The notes: generated by a model not told the origin, from the sequence alone. A stretch of 23,608 nucleotides of DNA from DASTCC01 sp035711465 (GCA_035711465.1 DASTCC010000216.1:1-23608), one strand, 5' to 3'; numbered from the stretch's first letter, positions 14,996-23,450 are shown. A program made the numbers and translations.

Positions 14996-15008
14996 GCACA
15001 TTTTTTTG
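14996..15008 (-). other. A7-tract motif, copy 2
   Basis: On the - strand CAAAAAAATGTGC starts one base after the stop codon of the metalloprotease gene and lies upstream of the 985-aa gene. It pairs with the copy at 11704-11716, in the same position relative to the flanking genes. Confidence 0.5.
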
Positions 15009-15009
15009 G

Positions 15010-16557
15010 TCACCGACTCGACGCGTAGACCTCGACCTCGGCAATCCGCGTCCACGACTCGAGCGCCTTGTGAACGTAGATGCGAACACGATCCGCAGTT
15101 ATCGGCGCGAACGTGATTCGCCGCCAGACGAGATCGTTGCCGCGCACTTCCCCGCCGGGAACGGTCTGCCACGCCGAGCCGATCCAGGCCTGCACGTCGA
15201 AATCCACCAGCCCGTACCGTCTGAAGGTCATCGCCGGCAGCGGATCAGCCGGAGTGTCGGCGGCGTCCTGGACGGAGAACACGTGAACCTCGGCGATCGC
15301 CCTGGCGCCGGCGAAATGTACTTCGAGCCAGTCCGGCCACTTGCCGGGCGTCTCGTCATTCCACCCGCCCTCGCCCCTGCCCCACGCGAGGCCGCGGCGA
15401 TCGCCGTTGATCGCGAACGCGGGTTGGAATGCGGGCCCGAACACCGACGACGCCGAAGCCACGCCCCCGTTCTTCGCAAGCGCGACGTTGATGCCCGGCG
15501 GCGGGGGCGGCGGCGGGACCGGCGGGGCCACCGGCACGTCGAAGTCCACGGCGACCACAGCGGAACGGGCGTTCAGCGACGTCGCCGTGACCCGGATGTT
15601 GTCCGGGGCGATCACGAACGACTTGCCGGCGCCGAGCAGCGGAACGAATTCCCCGCCCGGATTGGTGTTGCGCTGAATCGAGTTGCCGCCGGCGCCGTCG
15701 ATCTTCTCGTGTACCTGAATCGAACCGTTCTTGTAGGAGATCCAGTACGCGATCTCTCTGCCGGGACGTTGCGGCGGCGCGCGACGGGTGCGGATCTTGA
15801 GCGCCTTCGGCCATTTGCCCGGCCCGGTCTCGTAGACGTCGAGCGTATAGCTGCCGTCGGCCGAGATCGCCTGGACCGCCGGCGCACCCGGCGCGTTGAG
15901 CCAGCCGAACGCCTCCTTCTCCGGCGGCGTGTAGTGAAAGTCTTCGCCGTGCCGTGAGCCGAGCGAGCTGTAGAAATCGCAGGCCGATCCGTCGGTGATG
16001 CCCTCACAGGTGGAATGGGTGCCGCCCATCGCGTGCGCGCCTTCGTGCAGGATCAACGAGTTCTCGACGTAGCGGCCGTTGTACCAGGTCCAGGTCGGAT
16101 TGCCGCCGACGCGCGACGTCCCCGACCACCCGCAGGGCGCGCCGCCGCGCAGCACGTAGTGGAACTGCGCGACGTCGGCGTAGGCGATCCGTTGCTTGTC
16201 GAGCTCGGCCTTGATGAGGACGTCCGCGAATCCCAACCCGTCGCACACCTGTTTCGGTGTCATCGCGATCGACACCTCGGCGACGCCCGACAGCGCGTAC
16301 CACGCCAGGCCGTAACTGAACTTGCGAAGGCGCTCGCTGCTCCAGGCGAGATTGTCCGCGAACTGACGATCGGAAAAGGGATACGGTCCAGTATCGCCGA
16401 TCAGGTTGACCTTGACGATCAGCACCTTGATCGCGCCCACCGTCACCGAGCGTCCGCGCGGCGATACCTGGATTGCATCGGTCGAACCCGATACGAGGAG
16501 CACGATCGAGAACGCCGCGATGGCCTGGCGCCGCAGGTGCCTGAGGAGATCCACCAT
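15010..16557 (-). CDS. Secreted metzincin-like metalloprotease with C-terminal discoidin-like module
   Basis: A 515-residue protein. Residues ~10-28 are a signal peptide or membrane anchor. The zinc site is HEGAHAMGGTH (171-181), a full metzincin HExxHxxGxxH with Glu172 as general base. Downstream, DFYSSLGSRHGEDFHYTPPE (194-213) and FGWLN align by eye with the gametolysin/M11 pattern 'Y-x-D-x-S-x-M-G ... K-x-x-L-G-W', except that the Met of the Met-turn is Leu199. Residues ~215-340 are probably beta-sandwich. A poly-proline linker (343-354) leads to a discoidin-like module (357-511), homologous to the two in the 985-aa protein. It starts 38 bp after the permease gene, so co-transcription is possible. 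GTG at codon 2 is an alternative start; no clear Shine-Dalgarno is present. Confidence 0.82.
   Translation of the reverse strand: MVDLLRHLRRQAIAAFSIVLLVSGSTDAIQVSPRGRSVTVGAIKVLIVKVNLIGDTGPYPFSDRQFADNLAWSSERLRKFSYGLAWYALSGVAEVSIAMTPKQVCDGLGFADVLIKAELDKQRIAYADVAQFHYVLRGGAPCGWSGTSRVGGNPTWTWYNGRYVENSLILHEGAHAMGGTHSTCEGITDGSACDFYSSLGSRHGEDFHYTPPEKEAFGWLNAPGAPAVQAISADGSYTLDVYETGPGKWPKALKIRTRRAPPQRPGREIAYWISYKNGSIQVHEKIDGAGGNSIQRNTNPGGEFVPLLGAGKSFVIAPDNIRVTATSLNARSAVVAVDFDVPVAPPVPPPPPPPGINVALAKNGGVASASSVFGPAFQPAFAINGDRRGLAWGRGEGGWNDETPGKWPDWLEVHFAGARAIAEVHVFSVQDAADTPADPLPAMTFRRYGLVDFDVQAWIGSAWQTVPGGEVRGNDLVWRRITFAPITADRVRIYVHKALESWTRIAEVEVYASSR
15025..15489 (-). repeat. Third copy of the discoidin-like module
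   Basis: Codes for residues 357-511 of the metalloprotease. It shares NVALA-NGGVASAS, NGDRRG, GGWND-TP, VFSVQD, GSAWQTVPGG, LVWR and EVEVY with the two modules in the 985-aa protein, but is more diverged than those are from each other. Confidence 0.8.
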
Positions 16558-16595
16558 GGTCGTCGCTTAGTCTGGCCGATCTCCGGCCCGGCGTT

Positions 16596-19253
16596 CTATT
16601 CGATGCGCAAAGCCCGAATCGGATCGACGCGCGAGGCGCGTCGCGCCGGGAGCGCCGCCGCCAGCACCGCCGCAGCGGTGCAGAGCACGGCCGCGCCCGT
16701 GAGGACCCAGGGATCGTGGGGCTGGATCTGGAACAGAAAGCTGCGAACCAGGTCACCGAGGATCCACGCGCCGGCCAGTCCGACGCCGAGACCAATCGAG
16801 ACGTCGCGGCCCGCGCCCGAGAGCACGGACGTCAGAATCGTCGACGCCGGGGCACCGAGGGCCATGCGGATGCCGAACTCGCGAGTCCGGCGCGCGACCG
16901 CGTAGGCGATCACGCCGTAGACGCCGAGCCCGGCGATCGCGACGCCGATGAGGCCGAAGATGCCGAACAGCATCATGTTGAAGCGCCGCTCGGCGACCAG
17001 GCGATCGAAGTACTGCTCCAGCGTCGTCGCGTCGGGAATCGGCAGGTCCGGGAACTCTGCCCAGACGATCTGCTTCACGGCCGGCACAATCGCGCGCGGG
17101 TCGGACGTCGTCCTGATGATCAGCGTCGCGCCGATCACCGTGCTCTGGGTCCACGGCACGTAAGCCTGCGGGCGCGGGTCCGACTCGGGGCCGTCGCGCC
17201 TGATGTCGGCGACGATCCCCACGATCCGGCGTCGACCTTCGATCTCGACATAACGGCCAATCGGATCTCCGGCCACGAAATACTTCCGCGCAGCCGCTTC
17301 GTTGAGAATGACGACGGCGTCGTCGCCCGGGCGATCGCCGTCAGTGAACGGCCGGCCCTTCGTCACCGCCATCTGCAACGCCCGGAAGTAGTCCGTCGAA
17401 ATCCGTCCGAGCTCGATGTCCTCGTTCCGCGGCAGCGTTCGTCCGGGCACTTGAATGCCGACCGTGATCAGGTCGCCGCGCAGGGGCAGGCCGGCGGACT
17501 GAAGCGCGACTGCCTCCACGCCGGAGAGCGCGCGGACGCGCGAGATGATCGCGTCGAAGGCCTGCCGGCTGCGGGCGACGGCCGGGGCGACCGGCTGATC
17601 CGGCGTCACCAGCGGTCGCACGCGGACGCTCAGCACGTTGTCGGTGTCGACGCCCAGGTCGACGCTGGCGACGCGATGGAAGCTCGACAGGAACAACCCG
17701 GCGCCCGAGAGCAGCACAACCGCCAGGGCGATCTCGGCCGCGATCAACGCCCCGCGAAGACGCCCGGCCCGCGGCGCGGCGGTGTTCGCGCGCCCCTGGC
17801 GGCCGAGCGGCGACAGCCTCGCGTTCGCGAACTGCACGACCGGCGCCAGGCCGGTCACGAGACCGGTCACCAACGCCGCGAACATGGTGACGACGAGGAC
17901 GCGCACGTCCACGTCAATCGCGGCCGCGCGCGGCAGCTCGGCCGGCAGCGCCGCCCGAATCGCGTCGACGCCGATCCGCGCCGCGAGAGCGCCGAGCGCG
18001 GCGCCGGCGAGCGCCAGGATGACGCTCTCGACGAGGAGGGTGCGAATCAGATCGCCCCGCGACGCGCCGAGCGCCGACCGGACCGCGAGCTCGTGCTCGC
18101 GGGTCGAGCCGCGGACGAGGAGCAGGTTCGACAGATTGGCGCACGCAATCAGCATCACGCACCCGGCCGCGCCGAGCAGCATCAGCATCCACGGCCGGAC
18201 CTGCCTGGTCAGGGCCCGCTGCAGCCCTTCGACCTCCACCGCGCGATTCTCGAACCAGCCGGGCGACTGCCGCGCCAGGTCCGCCGCGATCTGCGTCATC
18301 CGCGCCTGCGCCGCGTCAACCGTGACGCCGTCGCGCAGCCGGCCGATCGCTTCGAGCACGCGCCCGATCTCCGTGCCGCGCACACGAGCTTCGGCCGGTG
18401 CGACGTACGGCACCCACACGTCGACGGCCTCCCGATCGGAGACCGGGTACTCGAATCCCGGCGGCATGACGCCGACGACGACGCGATCGCGGCCGAGTTG
18501 CGCCGGCAGCCGCCGGCCGATCACGTCGGGCGCGCCGCCGTAGCGGCGCCGCCACAGGCCATCGCTGATCACCGCGACCCAGTTCTGTCCACGGATCTCG
18601 TCGTCTGGCGTGAACGCGCGGCCGAGCGCGGGTCGGACCCCGAGAACCGCGAAGAAGCCGGAGGTCACCTGCCAGCCGCGCAACGTCTCCGGATCGCTCG
18701 GCCCTTCCCGCTGGAGCGACAGGTCGCCGTAGGCGATCGCCGCCATCGTCTCGAACACGTCCTGGCGGTCGCGATAGTCGAAATAATCCTGCGGCGTCAA
18801 CGCGCTCGCCGGCGCGTCCGGCGCCGCCGTGAGATCGCGATCGCCGATGGCGACGAGGCGGTGGCTCTGCGGGAATGGCAGCGCGCGCAGGACGACCGCG
18901 TCGACGACCGAAAAGATCGCCGTCGCCGCGCCGATGCCGAGCGCGAGCACGGCGAGGGCCGCGGCCGTGAATCCCGGCGACGCGGCGAGCGCCCGGCAGC
19001 CGTGCCGGACGTCGCGCGCGATCGCGTCGATGCCCAGCGCGCGGACGCGGCGCGTCGCTTCGCGCGTCGGCGTCAGCCCGCCGAGTGTCGCCAGGGCCAG
19101 GCGTCGAGCCTCGCCCGGCGCAACGCCATGCGCGACGTGGGCGGCCGTCTCCTGTTCGATGTGGAACTGCAGTTCCTCGTCGAGCTCGCGGTAACTGCGG
19201 TCGCGGTGGACGATACCGCGAAGCCAGGCCATCAGACGCGTGATCATGCGCAT
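16596..19253 (-). CDS. MacB/FtsX-type orphan ABC permease (ADOP family), first copy
   Basis: An 885-residue inner-membrane protein with duplicated permease halves. Residues 1-85 form the cytoplasmic prefix seen in acidobacterial orphan permeases (YRELDEELQFHIEQE). The first membrane span (~94-118, ALGIGAATAIFSVVDAVVL) is followed by a MacB periplasmic core domain. Then come three spans from ~355 with HELAVRSALGASRGD, a second periplasmic domain, and a last FtsX block (~765-885) with REFGIRMALGA and PARRASRVDPIRALR. The paired halves mean one chain may do the work of a MacB dimer. No ATPase or membrane-fusion gene is nearby, hence 'orphan'. The start at 19253 leaves the AGAGG too close; Met3 at 19247 has better spacing and may be the real start. 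The PadR gene is 9 bp upstream. Confidence 0.9.
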   Translation of the reverse strand: MRMITRLMAWLRGIVHRDRSYRELDEELQFHIEQETAAHVAHGVAPGEARRLALATLGGLTPTREATRRVRALGIDAIARDVRHGCRALAASPGFTAAALAVLALGIGAATAIFSVVDAVVLRALPFPQSHRLVAIGDRDLTAAPDAPASALTPQDYFDYRDRQDVFETMAAIAYGDLSLQREGPSDPETLRGWQVTSGFFAVLGVRPALGRAFTPDDEIRGQNWVAVISDGLWRRRYGGAPDVIGRRLPAQLGRDRVVVGVMPPGFEYPVSDREAVDVWVPYVAPAEARVRGTEIGRVLEAIGRLRDGVTVDAAQARMTQIAADLARQSPGWFENRAVEVEGLQRALTRQVRPWMLMLLGAAGCVMLIACANLSNLLLVRGSTREHELAVRSALGASRGDLIRTLLVESVILALAGAALGALAARIGVDAIRAALPAELPRAAAIDVDVRVLVVTMFAALVTGLVTGLAPVVQFANARLSPLGRQGRANTAAPRAGRLRGALIAAEIALAVVLLSGAGLFLSSFHRVASVDLGVDTDNVLSVRVRPLVTPDQPVAPAVARSRQAFDAIISRVRALSGVEAVALQSAGLPLRGDLITVGIQVPGRTLPRNEDIELGRISTDYFRALQMAVTKGRPFTDGDRPGDDAVVILNEAAARKYFVAGDPIGRYVEIEGRRRIVGIVADIRRDGPESDPRPQAYVPWTQSTVIGATLIIRTTSDPRAIVPAVKQIVWAEFPDLPIPDATTLEQYFDRLVAERRFNMMLFGIFGLIGVAIAGLGVYGVIAYAVARRTREFGIRMALGAPASTILTSVLSGAGRDVSIGLGVGLAGAWILGDLVRSFLFQIQPHDPWVLTGAAVLCTAAAVLAAALPARRASRVDPIRALRIE

Positions 19254-19262
19254 GCCTCTGGC

Positions 19263-19589
19263 CTATTGCGATTCGAGCACGCGGCGCATCGAGTGCGCGA
19301 AGTGCTGCCAGCTGGCGCGCTCGACGTCGAGCCGGCGCCGTCCGGCCGCCGTCAGCGTGTAGACGCGCGCGCGGCGGTTGTTCTCCGACGCGGCCATCTC
19401 CGACCGGACGTCACCAGCCAGCTCGAGCCGATGCAGCGCCGGGTACAGAGAACCGGCGCTCGCCTGGAGACCGTCACGGGAAATCTGCCGCAGCCGCGTC
19501 GAGATGCCCCACCCGTGATTCGGGCCGAGGGCGAGGATCTTCAGGATCAGCAGATCTAGGGTGCCCTGCAGCAGGTCGGTCTTGGGCAT
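19263..19589 (-). CDS. PadR-family transcriptional regulator
   Basis: A 108-residue winged-helix protein. The N-terminus KTDLLQGTLDLLILKIL is the PadR signature. It is followed by GPNHGWGISTRLRQIS, the recognition-helix region SAGSLYPALHRLELAGDV, and the wing SENNRRARVYTLTAAGRRRL. The C-terminal helix (residues ~88-105) is the dimerisation part, short as in subfamily 2. The start at 19589 is set by homology and by AGGAG four bases upstream. It precedes the permease by 9 bp and is very probably co-transcribed with it. By analogy with such pairs it would repress its own operon until a ligand or envelope stress relieves it. Confidence 0.93.
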   Translation of the reverse strand: MPKTDLLQGTLDLLILKILALGPNHGWGISTRLRQISRDGLQASAGSLYPALHRLELAGDVRSEMAASENNRRARVYTLTAAGRRRLDVERASWQHFAHSMRRVLESQ

Positions 19590-19591
19590 GT

Positions 19592-19596
19592 CTCCT
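19592..19596 (-). promoter_or_regulatory. Ribosome binding site AGGAG for padR
   Basis: AGGAG lies two bases before the start at 19589 (spacer AC). A -10-like TAAGAT (19616-19621) lies further upstream in the same 56-bp gap; no -35 is evident. Confidence 0.45.
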
Positions 19597-19645
19597 ATCA
19601 ACCTCCGAGAGGAGCATCTTACCAGACCGGGCCGGCGGCCCCCCG

Positions 19646-20746
19646 CTACTGCGGACAGGCCAGCGCTTCGTTGTTGGTGCGCACCCGCATTGACGTCACC
19701 GCGCCGAGGAACTGCCCGATCGGACAGAGACCGGCAGACAGGCTCGCCGATCGGCGGAGCGCGTAGGGACGAATGAACACGCTGCGATCGTCGAGCGGCA
19801 GCGTCGCAACGTTGTCGTAGAACGCCGCCGCCTTGCCGTCCTGGAAGAGATACTGCTCCACGTTCGAGACGTAGAACGCGCGCACGACGCCGCGATGCTC
19901 GCGAAGGTAGGCGCCGATGCCGCGCAGCGCCCTGCTGCCGCCGAAGTCGCCGCTCACCGGGACAATCAGATTGCGCTCGTGCAGCGCCTTCACGGTGCGG
20001 AAGTGCTCCTCGGTGGACAGGAAACTCTGGACCTCGCCCTGGTCGTCCGAGGACCAGCCGGTCAGATCGGCGAAGGTCCAGGTGCCGCCGCGGCCGCTCG
20101 CATAACCGCGCGTGGAGATGCCGGGGCCGATGCGTGCGAACGCCCCCATCACCGATGTCAGCTGCGATCGCTCGATCTCCGTGAAAGGGAACCCGTGCGT
20201 CTTCATCAGCCGATCGAAGATCCGCTCCCGGGTCGTCGTGGCCAGCGCCGGGTCGGCGGCGACCGCGAAGAACGCGTCCCAGATCTGTTGAATCGGAGCC
20301 GACTCCGCAACCGCCGAGGGCCGCGGCCTGGCGAAAAGGAGCGAGATGAACTCGACGCGGTCCCGCGAGAGCTCGAACAGCGCCTTGAACATCAGGTGCT
20401 GCATGACCGCCTGCCGGCGGATGTCGATCACGAACGCCATCGCCGGCCGGATCGCGGCGATGTAGGTCAGGTTCTGTTCCGGACCGACGCCGATATAGAC
20501 CCCACCCTCGAGTTTCGCCCCGCGCAGGGCGGTGAACAGCCGGCCGATCTCCGCTTCGTTCGAGGTGTAGTTGTCGGTGATGCGGAAATAGCCGTCGGGC
20601 TCCGAGATGTCGCTCACGAGCTTCCAGAATTGCGCGTCCGACAGTCGAGCGGGGAGCGTTGGCGCCTGAGCCGCGCCGAGCAGACCAACCGCGACCACCG
20701 CGCACAGGGCGAGCCCGAGCCGGCGAGGGGCACGAGAGAACGTCAT
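19646..20746 (-). CDS. Exported protein with a Rossmann/methyltransferase-like segment, function unknown
   Basis: A 366-residue protein. Residues 1-28 form a signal peptide (Arg-rich start, hydrophobic 10-24, likely cleavage at AQA-P). Residues 81-112 (GGVYIGVGPEQNLTYIAAI, then AFVIDIRRQ) look like the glycine loop, helix and acidic second strand of a class-I methyltransferase-type Rossmann fold. The following HLMFKALFELSRDRVEFISL is helical. A late strand/helix set (IVPVSGDFGGSRALRGIG, then VVRAFYVSNVEQYLF) fits the rest of that fold. I do not know a characterised member. The start at 20746 has GGAGG five bases upstream; the frame is open earlier but there it is a shadow of the permease gene. 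It sits between the two PadR-permease cassettes on the same strand. Confidence 0.75.
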   Translation of the reverse strand: MTFSRAPRRLGLALCAVVAVGLLGAAQAPTLPARLSDAQFWKLVSDISEPDGYFRITDNYTSNEAEIGRLFTALRGAKLEGGVYIGVGPEQNLTYIAAIRPAMAFVIDIRRQAVMQHLMFKALFELSRDRVEFISLLFARPRPSAVAESAPIQQIWDAFFAVAADPALATTTRERIFDRLMKTHGFPFTEIERSQLTSVMGAFARIGPGISTRGYASGRGGTWTFADLTGWSSDDQGEVQSFLSTEEHFRTVKALHERNLIVPVSGDFGGSRALRGIGAYLREHRGVVRAFYVSNVEQYLFQDGKAAAFYDNVATLPLDDRSVFIRPYALRRSASLSAGLCPIGQFLGAVTSMRVRTNNEALACPQ

Positions 20747-20750
20747 GCGA

Positions 20751-20755
20751 CCTCC
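20751..20755 (-). promoter_or_regulatory. Ribosome binding site GGAGG
   Basis: GGAGG lies four bases before the ATG at 20746 and decides this start over upstream in-frame codons inside the permease gene. A weak -10-like TATCGT lies some 12 bases further upstream. Confidence 0.6.
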
Positions 20756-20792
20756 GATTGCGTAACGATAGCAAATGGAGGCGCGGCTTCGG

Positions 20793-23450
20793 CTAGTCCT
20801 TGAGAATCGCCACCGGATTGGCCTGCGCGGCCCGGCGCGCCGGAATCCAGCTGGCCAGGGCGGCGACGAGCAGCATGACGCTGACAGCCGTGCTGAAGGT
20901 CGCAAAATCCGTCGCGGTGATGCCGAACACCAGCGCCGACATCGTCCGCGATACCGCCACGGCAATGGCCGCGCCGGCCAGCGTGCCAATCACCGCCAGC
21001 GACAGCCCGCGCCGCAGGACGATCGCGCGCACTGCGGACGGATCGGCGCCGAGCGCGATGCGGATGCCGATTTCACGCCGCCGCGCGCGCACGATCCACG
21101 CCAACGTCGCGTAGAGCCCGACCGACGCGACGATTGCAGCCATCACACCGAAGGCCGAAAGTGCCGCGGCACGAAAACGCGGTTCGGCAATCGACGAGCG
21201 CAGCTGCGCGTCCATCGTGCCGGCGCTGTCGAGCGGCAACGCCGGGTCGATCGCCCACGCCGCCTCACGAATCTGCTGCAGCACCTGCGGCGCCGAACGG
21301 CCGTCGTGGCGCGCGACGATGCCCAGCGTCGCGCGCGGGGCCTGCGCGACCGGCCGGTACACGACCGGCGGCGCCGGTTCGGCGAGGCTGTACTGGCGCA
21401 CGTCCTCCGCGACGCCCACCACCGTCGTCAACGGCGCATCGGCGGCGACACGACCGTGCCAGAAGCGCTTGCCGACGGCGCGCTCGCCCGGCCAGAACTG
21501 TGCGGCCATGGCGCGGCTGATGACCGCCACTCGCGGCGACGCGACGCGATCGCTCTCGTCGATCGGACGGCCGTCGACGATCGGGATCCCCATGGCGGCG
21601 AAGTAGCCGGGTGTGACAGCGTGCCACGGGAAGCGCGGGGTGCGTTCGGCCTCGGCCGGCAGCCGGCCTTCAGGTTGCGTCGTCGCGACGGCGTTGCCGC
21701 CGCCGAGCGGCCGTCCCTCGATGCCGCCGGCGGCGACCACGCCGTTGAGGGCTCGCACTCTGGCGAGGAAATCGTCGTAGAACGCGCGCCGGCGAGGAGC
21801 GTCCGCATATCGCGCCGGCAAACGCACGTCGATCCAGACGACATCTCGCGGATCGAATCCCGGCGGCACGTGGCCCAGCCGCCAGACGCTGTTCACCAGC
21901 AGACCGGCGCCGACGAGGAGGACCACCGCGAGCGCGGTCTGCGCGACGACGAGCGCGGAGCGCAGGCGGAGGCGCGATCGGCTGCCGGTGAGGTTGGCCG
22001 CGGTCGCGCGCAGGCCGGCGCCGAGCGACGCGCGCGCGGTGTCCAGGGCGGGCGCGAGGCCGAACGAAAGACCAGCGAGCGCCGAGATCACCAGACTGAA
22101 TGCCAGCACGCGCGTGTCGACGGCGACGTCGGCAGCGCGAGGCAGATCGGCCGGGCCGAATGCACGGAACAGCCCGACGCCGACATAGGCGAGGGCGATG
22201 CCGCAGACGCCGCCGAGGAGCGAGAGCAACGCGCTCTCGCTGAGCAGTTGCCGCACGATGCGCCCGCGTCCCGCGCCCATGGCGACACGCACGGCCATCT
22301 CGCGCGATCGCTCGGTCGCGCGCACCAGAAACAGGTTGGCGACGTTGGCGCAGGCAATCAGGAGCAGCACGCTCACGGCGCCGAGCAGCATCCAGAGCTG
22401 GCGCGCCGAATCGCCGATCGTCCGATCCTGCAGCGTCGCGGTCCAGAACCGGCGCGGCCCGGGCGCGCCCGTTTCCTCGCCGATCGCCTTGCCGATCGCC
22501 TCGAGCTCCTCGCGGACCGCGCTCACGGTGGCGGTGGGCGTCATACGCGCGACGATCGCCCACGAGGCGTCGTCCCGATCGCTCGCCGGCTGCGGCTCGG
22601 CGCCCGCATGCGCGACCCAGACGTCGAGGTCGGCCTGATCGAGCGCGTCGGGCCCGCGGAAGCTTCGAGGCATGACGCCGACGACGGAAAAGGGCGCGCC
22701 GTCGAGCGCCATCGTGCGCCCGACGACGTCGGGTGCGCCGCCGAACCGCCGCTGCCAGAGACCGTACGAGACCACCGCGACGCCATCGCGCCGTGGCTCA
22801 TGGTCTGCGGACGTGAAGGTGCGCCCGAGCACCGGCTTCACGCCGAGGACGTCGAAGTACGACGCCGACACAATCGCGGCGTCGAGCCGCTCGGGCGTCG
22901 CGCCCTCGGCCGTGGTGTCCATCGTCTGGGACCGTGACGCGCCGACCGCCGTGAGCGATCGCGCCCGGGTGGCGATGTCGTGCGCGTCGAGCGATGAGAC
23001 TGCGCCGACCTGAATCGAGCCGCCGAACGTCGTGCCGATCTGCACGAGGCGGCTGGCGTCGGCGTACGGCAGCGAACGCAGCAGCACGCCATCGACGATC
23101 CCGAACATCGTCGTCGTCGCGCCGATGCCGAGCGCCAGCGTCGCGACGACAGCGAGGGTGAAGCCGGGACTCTTGCGGATCACGCGGCCGGCGTACTTCA
23201 GATCCTGCGAGAGCCGCTCGAGCGGGCCGATACCACGCTCGTCGCGGCATGCCTCCTTCGTCGGCTCGAGACCGCCGAACTCACGTTGTGCGCGGCGGGT
23301 CGCTTCTTCGATCGACAAGCCGCGGCGGCGGTTGCGCTCGATCTCCCGATCGAGATGGAACTGCAGCTCGTCAGAAAGCTCGCGCTCGGCGCGCGAACGA
23401 AGGAAGAGGGCGCGCAGACGGTGCCGCAGCTCGCTGAACAGTGTCCTCAT
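20793..23450 (-). CDS. MacB/FtsX-type orphan ABC permease (ADOP family), second copy
   Basis: An 885-residue paralogue of the permease at 16596, with the same layout. It has a prefix domain (residues 1-88; AERELSDELQFHLDREIE, then EFGGLEPTKEACRD) and a first span (~97-120, ALGIGATTTMFGIVDGVLL). A periplasmic MacB core follows (VVSYGLWQRRFGG, VVGVMPRSF), then a three-span core with ACANVANLFLVRATE and REMAVRVAMGAGRGR. A second periplasmic core (VFSR-like FYDDFLARVRALNGV) leads to the C-terminal FtsX block (REIGIRIALGADPS, PARRAAQANPVAILKD). There is no ATP-binding cassette in it or beside it. It follows a PadR gene by 22 bp, the same order as the first cassette. The transported substrate, if any, cannot be told. 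Confidence 0.9.
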   Translation of the reverse strand: MRTLFSELRHRLRALFLRSRAERELSDELQFHLDREIERNRRRGLSIEEATRRAQREFGGLEPTKEACRDERGIGPLERLSQDLKYAGRVIRKSPGFTLAVVATLALGIGATTTMFGIVDGVLLRSLPYADASRLVQIGTTFGGSIQVGAVSSLDAHDIATRARSLTAVGASRSQTMDTTAEGATPERLDAAIVSASYFDVLGVKPVLGRTFTSADHEPRRDGVAVVSYGLWQRRFGGAPDVVGRTMALDGAPFSVVGVMPRSFRGPDALDQADLDVWVAHAGAEPQPASDRDDASWAIVARMTPTATVSAVREELEAIGKAIGEETGAPGPRRFWTATLQDRTIGDSARQLWMLLGAVSVLLLIACANVANLFLVRATERSREMAVRVAMGAGRGRIVRQLLSESALLSLLGGVCGIALAYVGVGLFRAFGPADLPRAADVAVDTRVLAFSLVISALAGLSFGLAPALDTARASLGAGLRATAANLTGSRSRLRLRSALVVAQTALAVVLLVGAGLLVNSVWRLGHVPPGFDPRDVVWIDVRLPARYADAPRRRAFYDDFLARVRALNGVVAAGGIEGRPLGGGNAVATTQPEGRLPAEAERTPRFPWHAVTPGYFAAMGIPIVDGRPIDESDRVASPRVAVISRAMAAQFWPGERAVGKRFWHGRVAADAPLTTVVGVAEDVRQYSLAEPAPPVVYRPVAQAPRATLGIVARHDGRSAPQVLQQIREAAWAIDPALPLDSAGTMDAQLRSSIAEPRFRAAALSAFGVMAAIVASVGLYATLAWIVRARRREIGIRIALGADPSAVRAIVLRRGLSLAVIGTLAGAAIAVAVSRTMSALVFGITATDFATFSTAVSVMLLVAALASWIPARRAAQANPVAILKD

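Larger units (their letters stand above)
14678..15009 (-). other. 332-bp intergenic region upstream of the 985-aa secreted protein
   Basis: No gene is seen here on either strand. It is less GC-rich than its surroundings. In order of transcription it holds the motif CAAAAAAATGTGC, an AT-rich stretch near 14950-14990, a palindrome at 14836-14855 and a GAGGAAG Shine-Dalgarno. A TTGACT that could be a -35 element lies at about 14870 but has no good -10 partner. The length suggests a regulated promoter or a long leader; no known riboswitch was recognised. Confidence 0.5.

Noticed and set aside
14678..15009. Cyclic-di-GMP (GEMM) or cobalamin riboswitch in the 332-bp spacer
   Set aside because: I looked for conserved core sequences of these classes on the - strand and found none.
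16716..19559. A 947-codon open frame on the + strand, antisense to the first permease
   Set aside because: It is Arg/Asp/Glu-rich with no recognisable domain, and lies wholly opposite a well-supported permease and PadR gene. Long antisense frames are expected in GC-rich genes.
20775..22937. A 720-codon open frame on the + strand, antisense to the second permease
   Set aside because: Same reasoning: low-complexity charged composition, no domain, opposite a clear gene.
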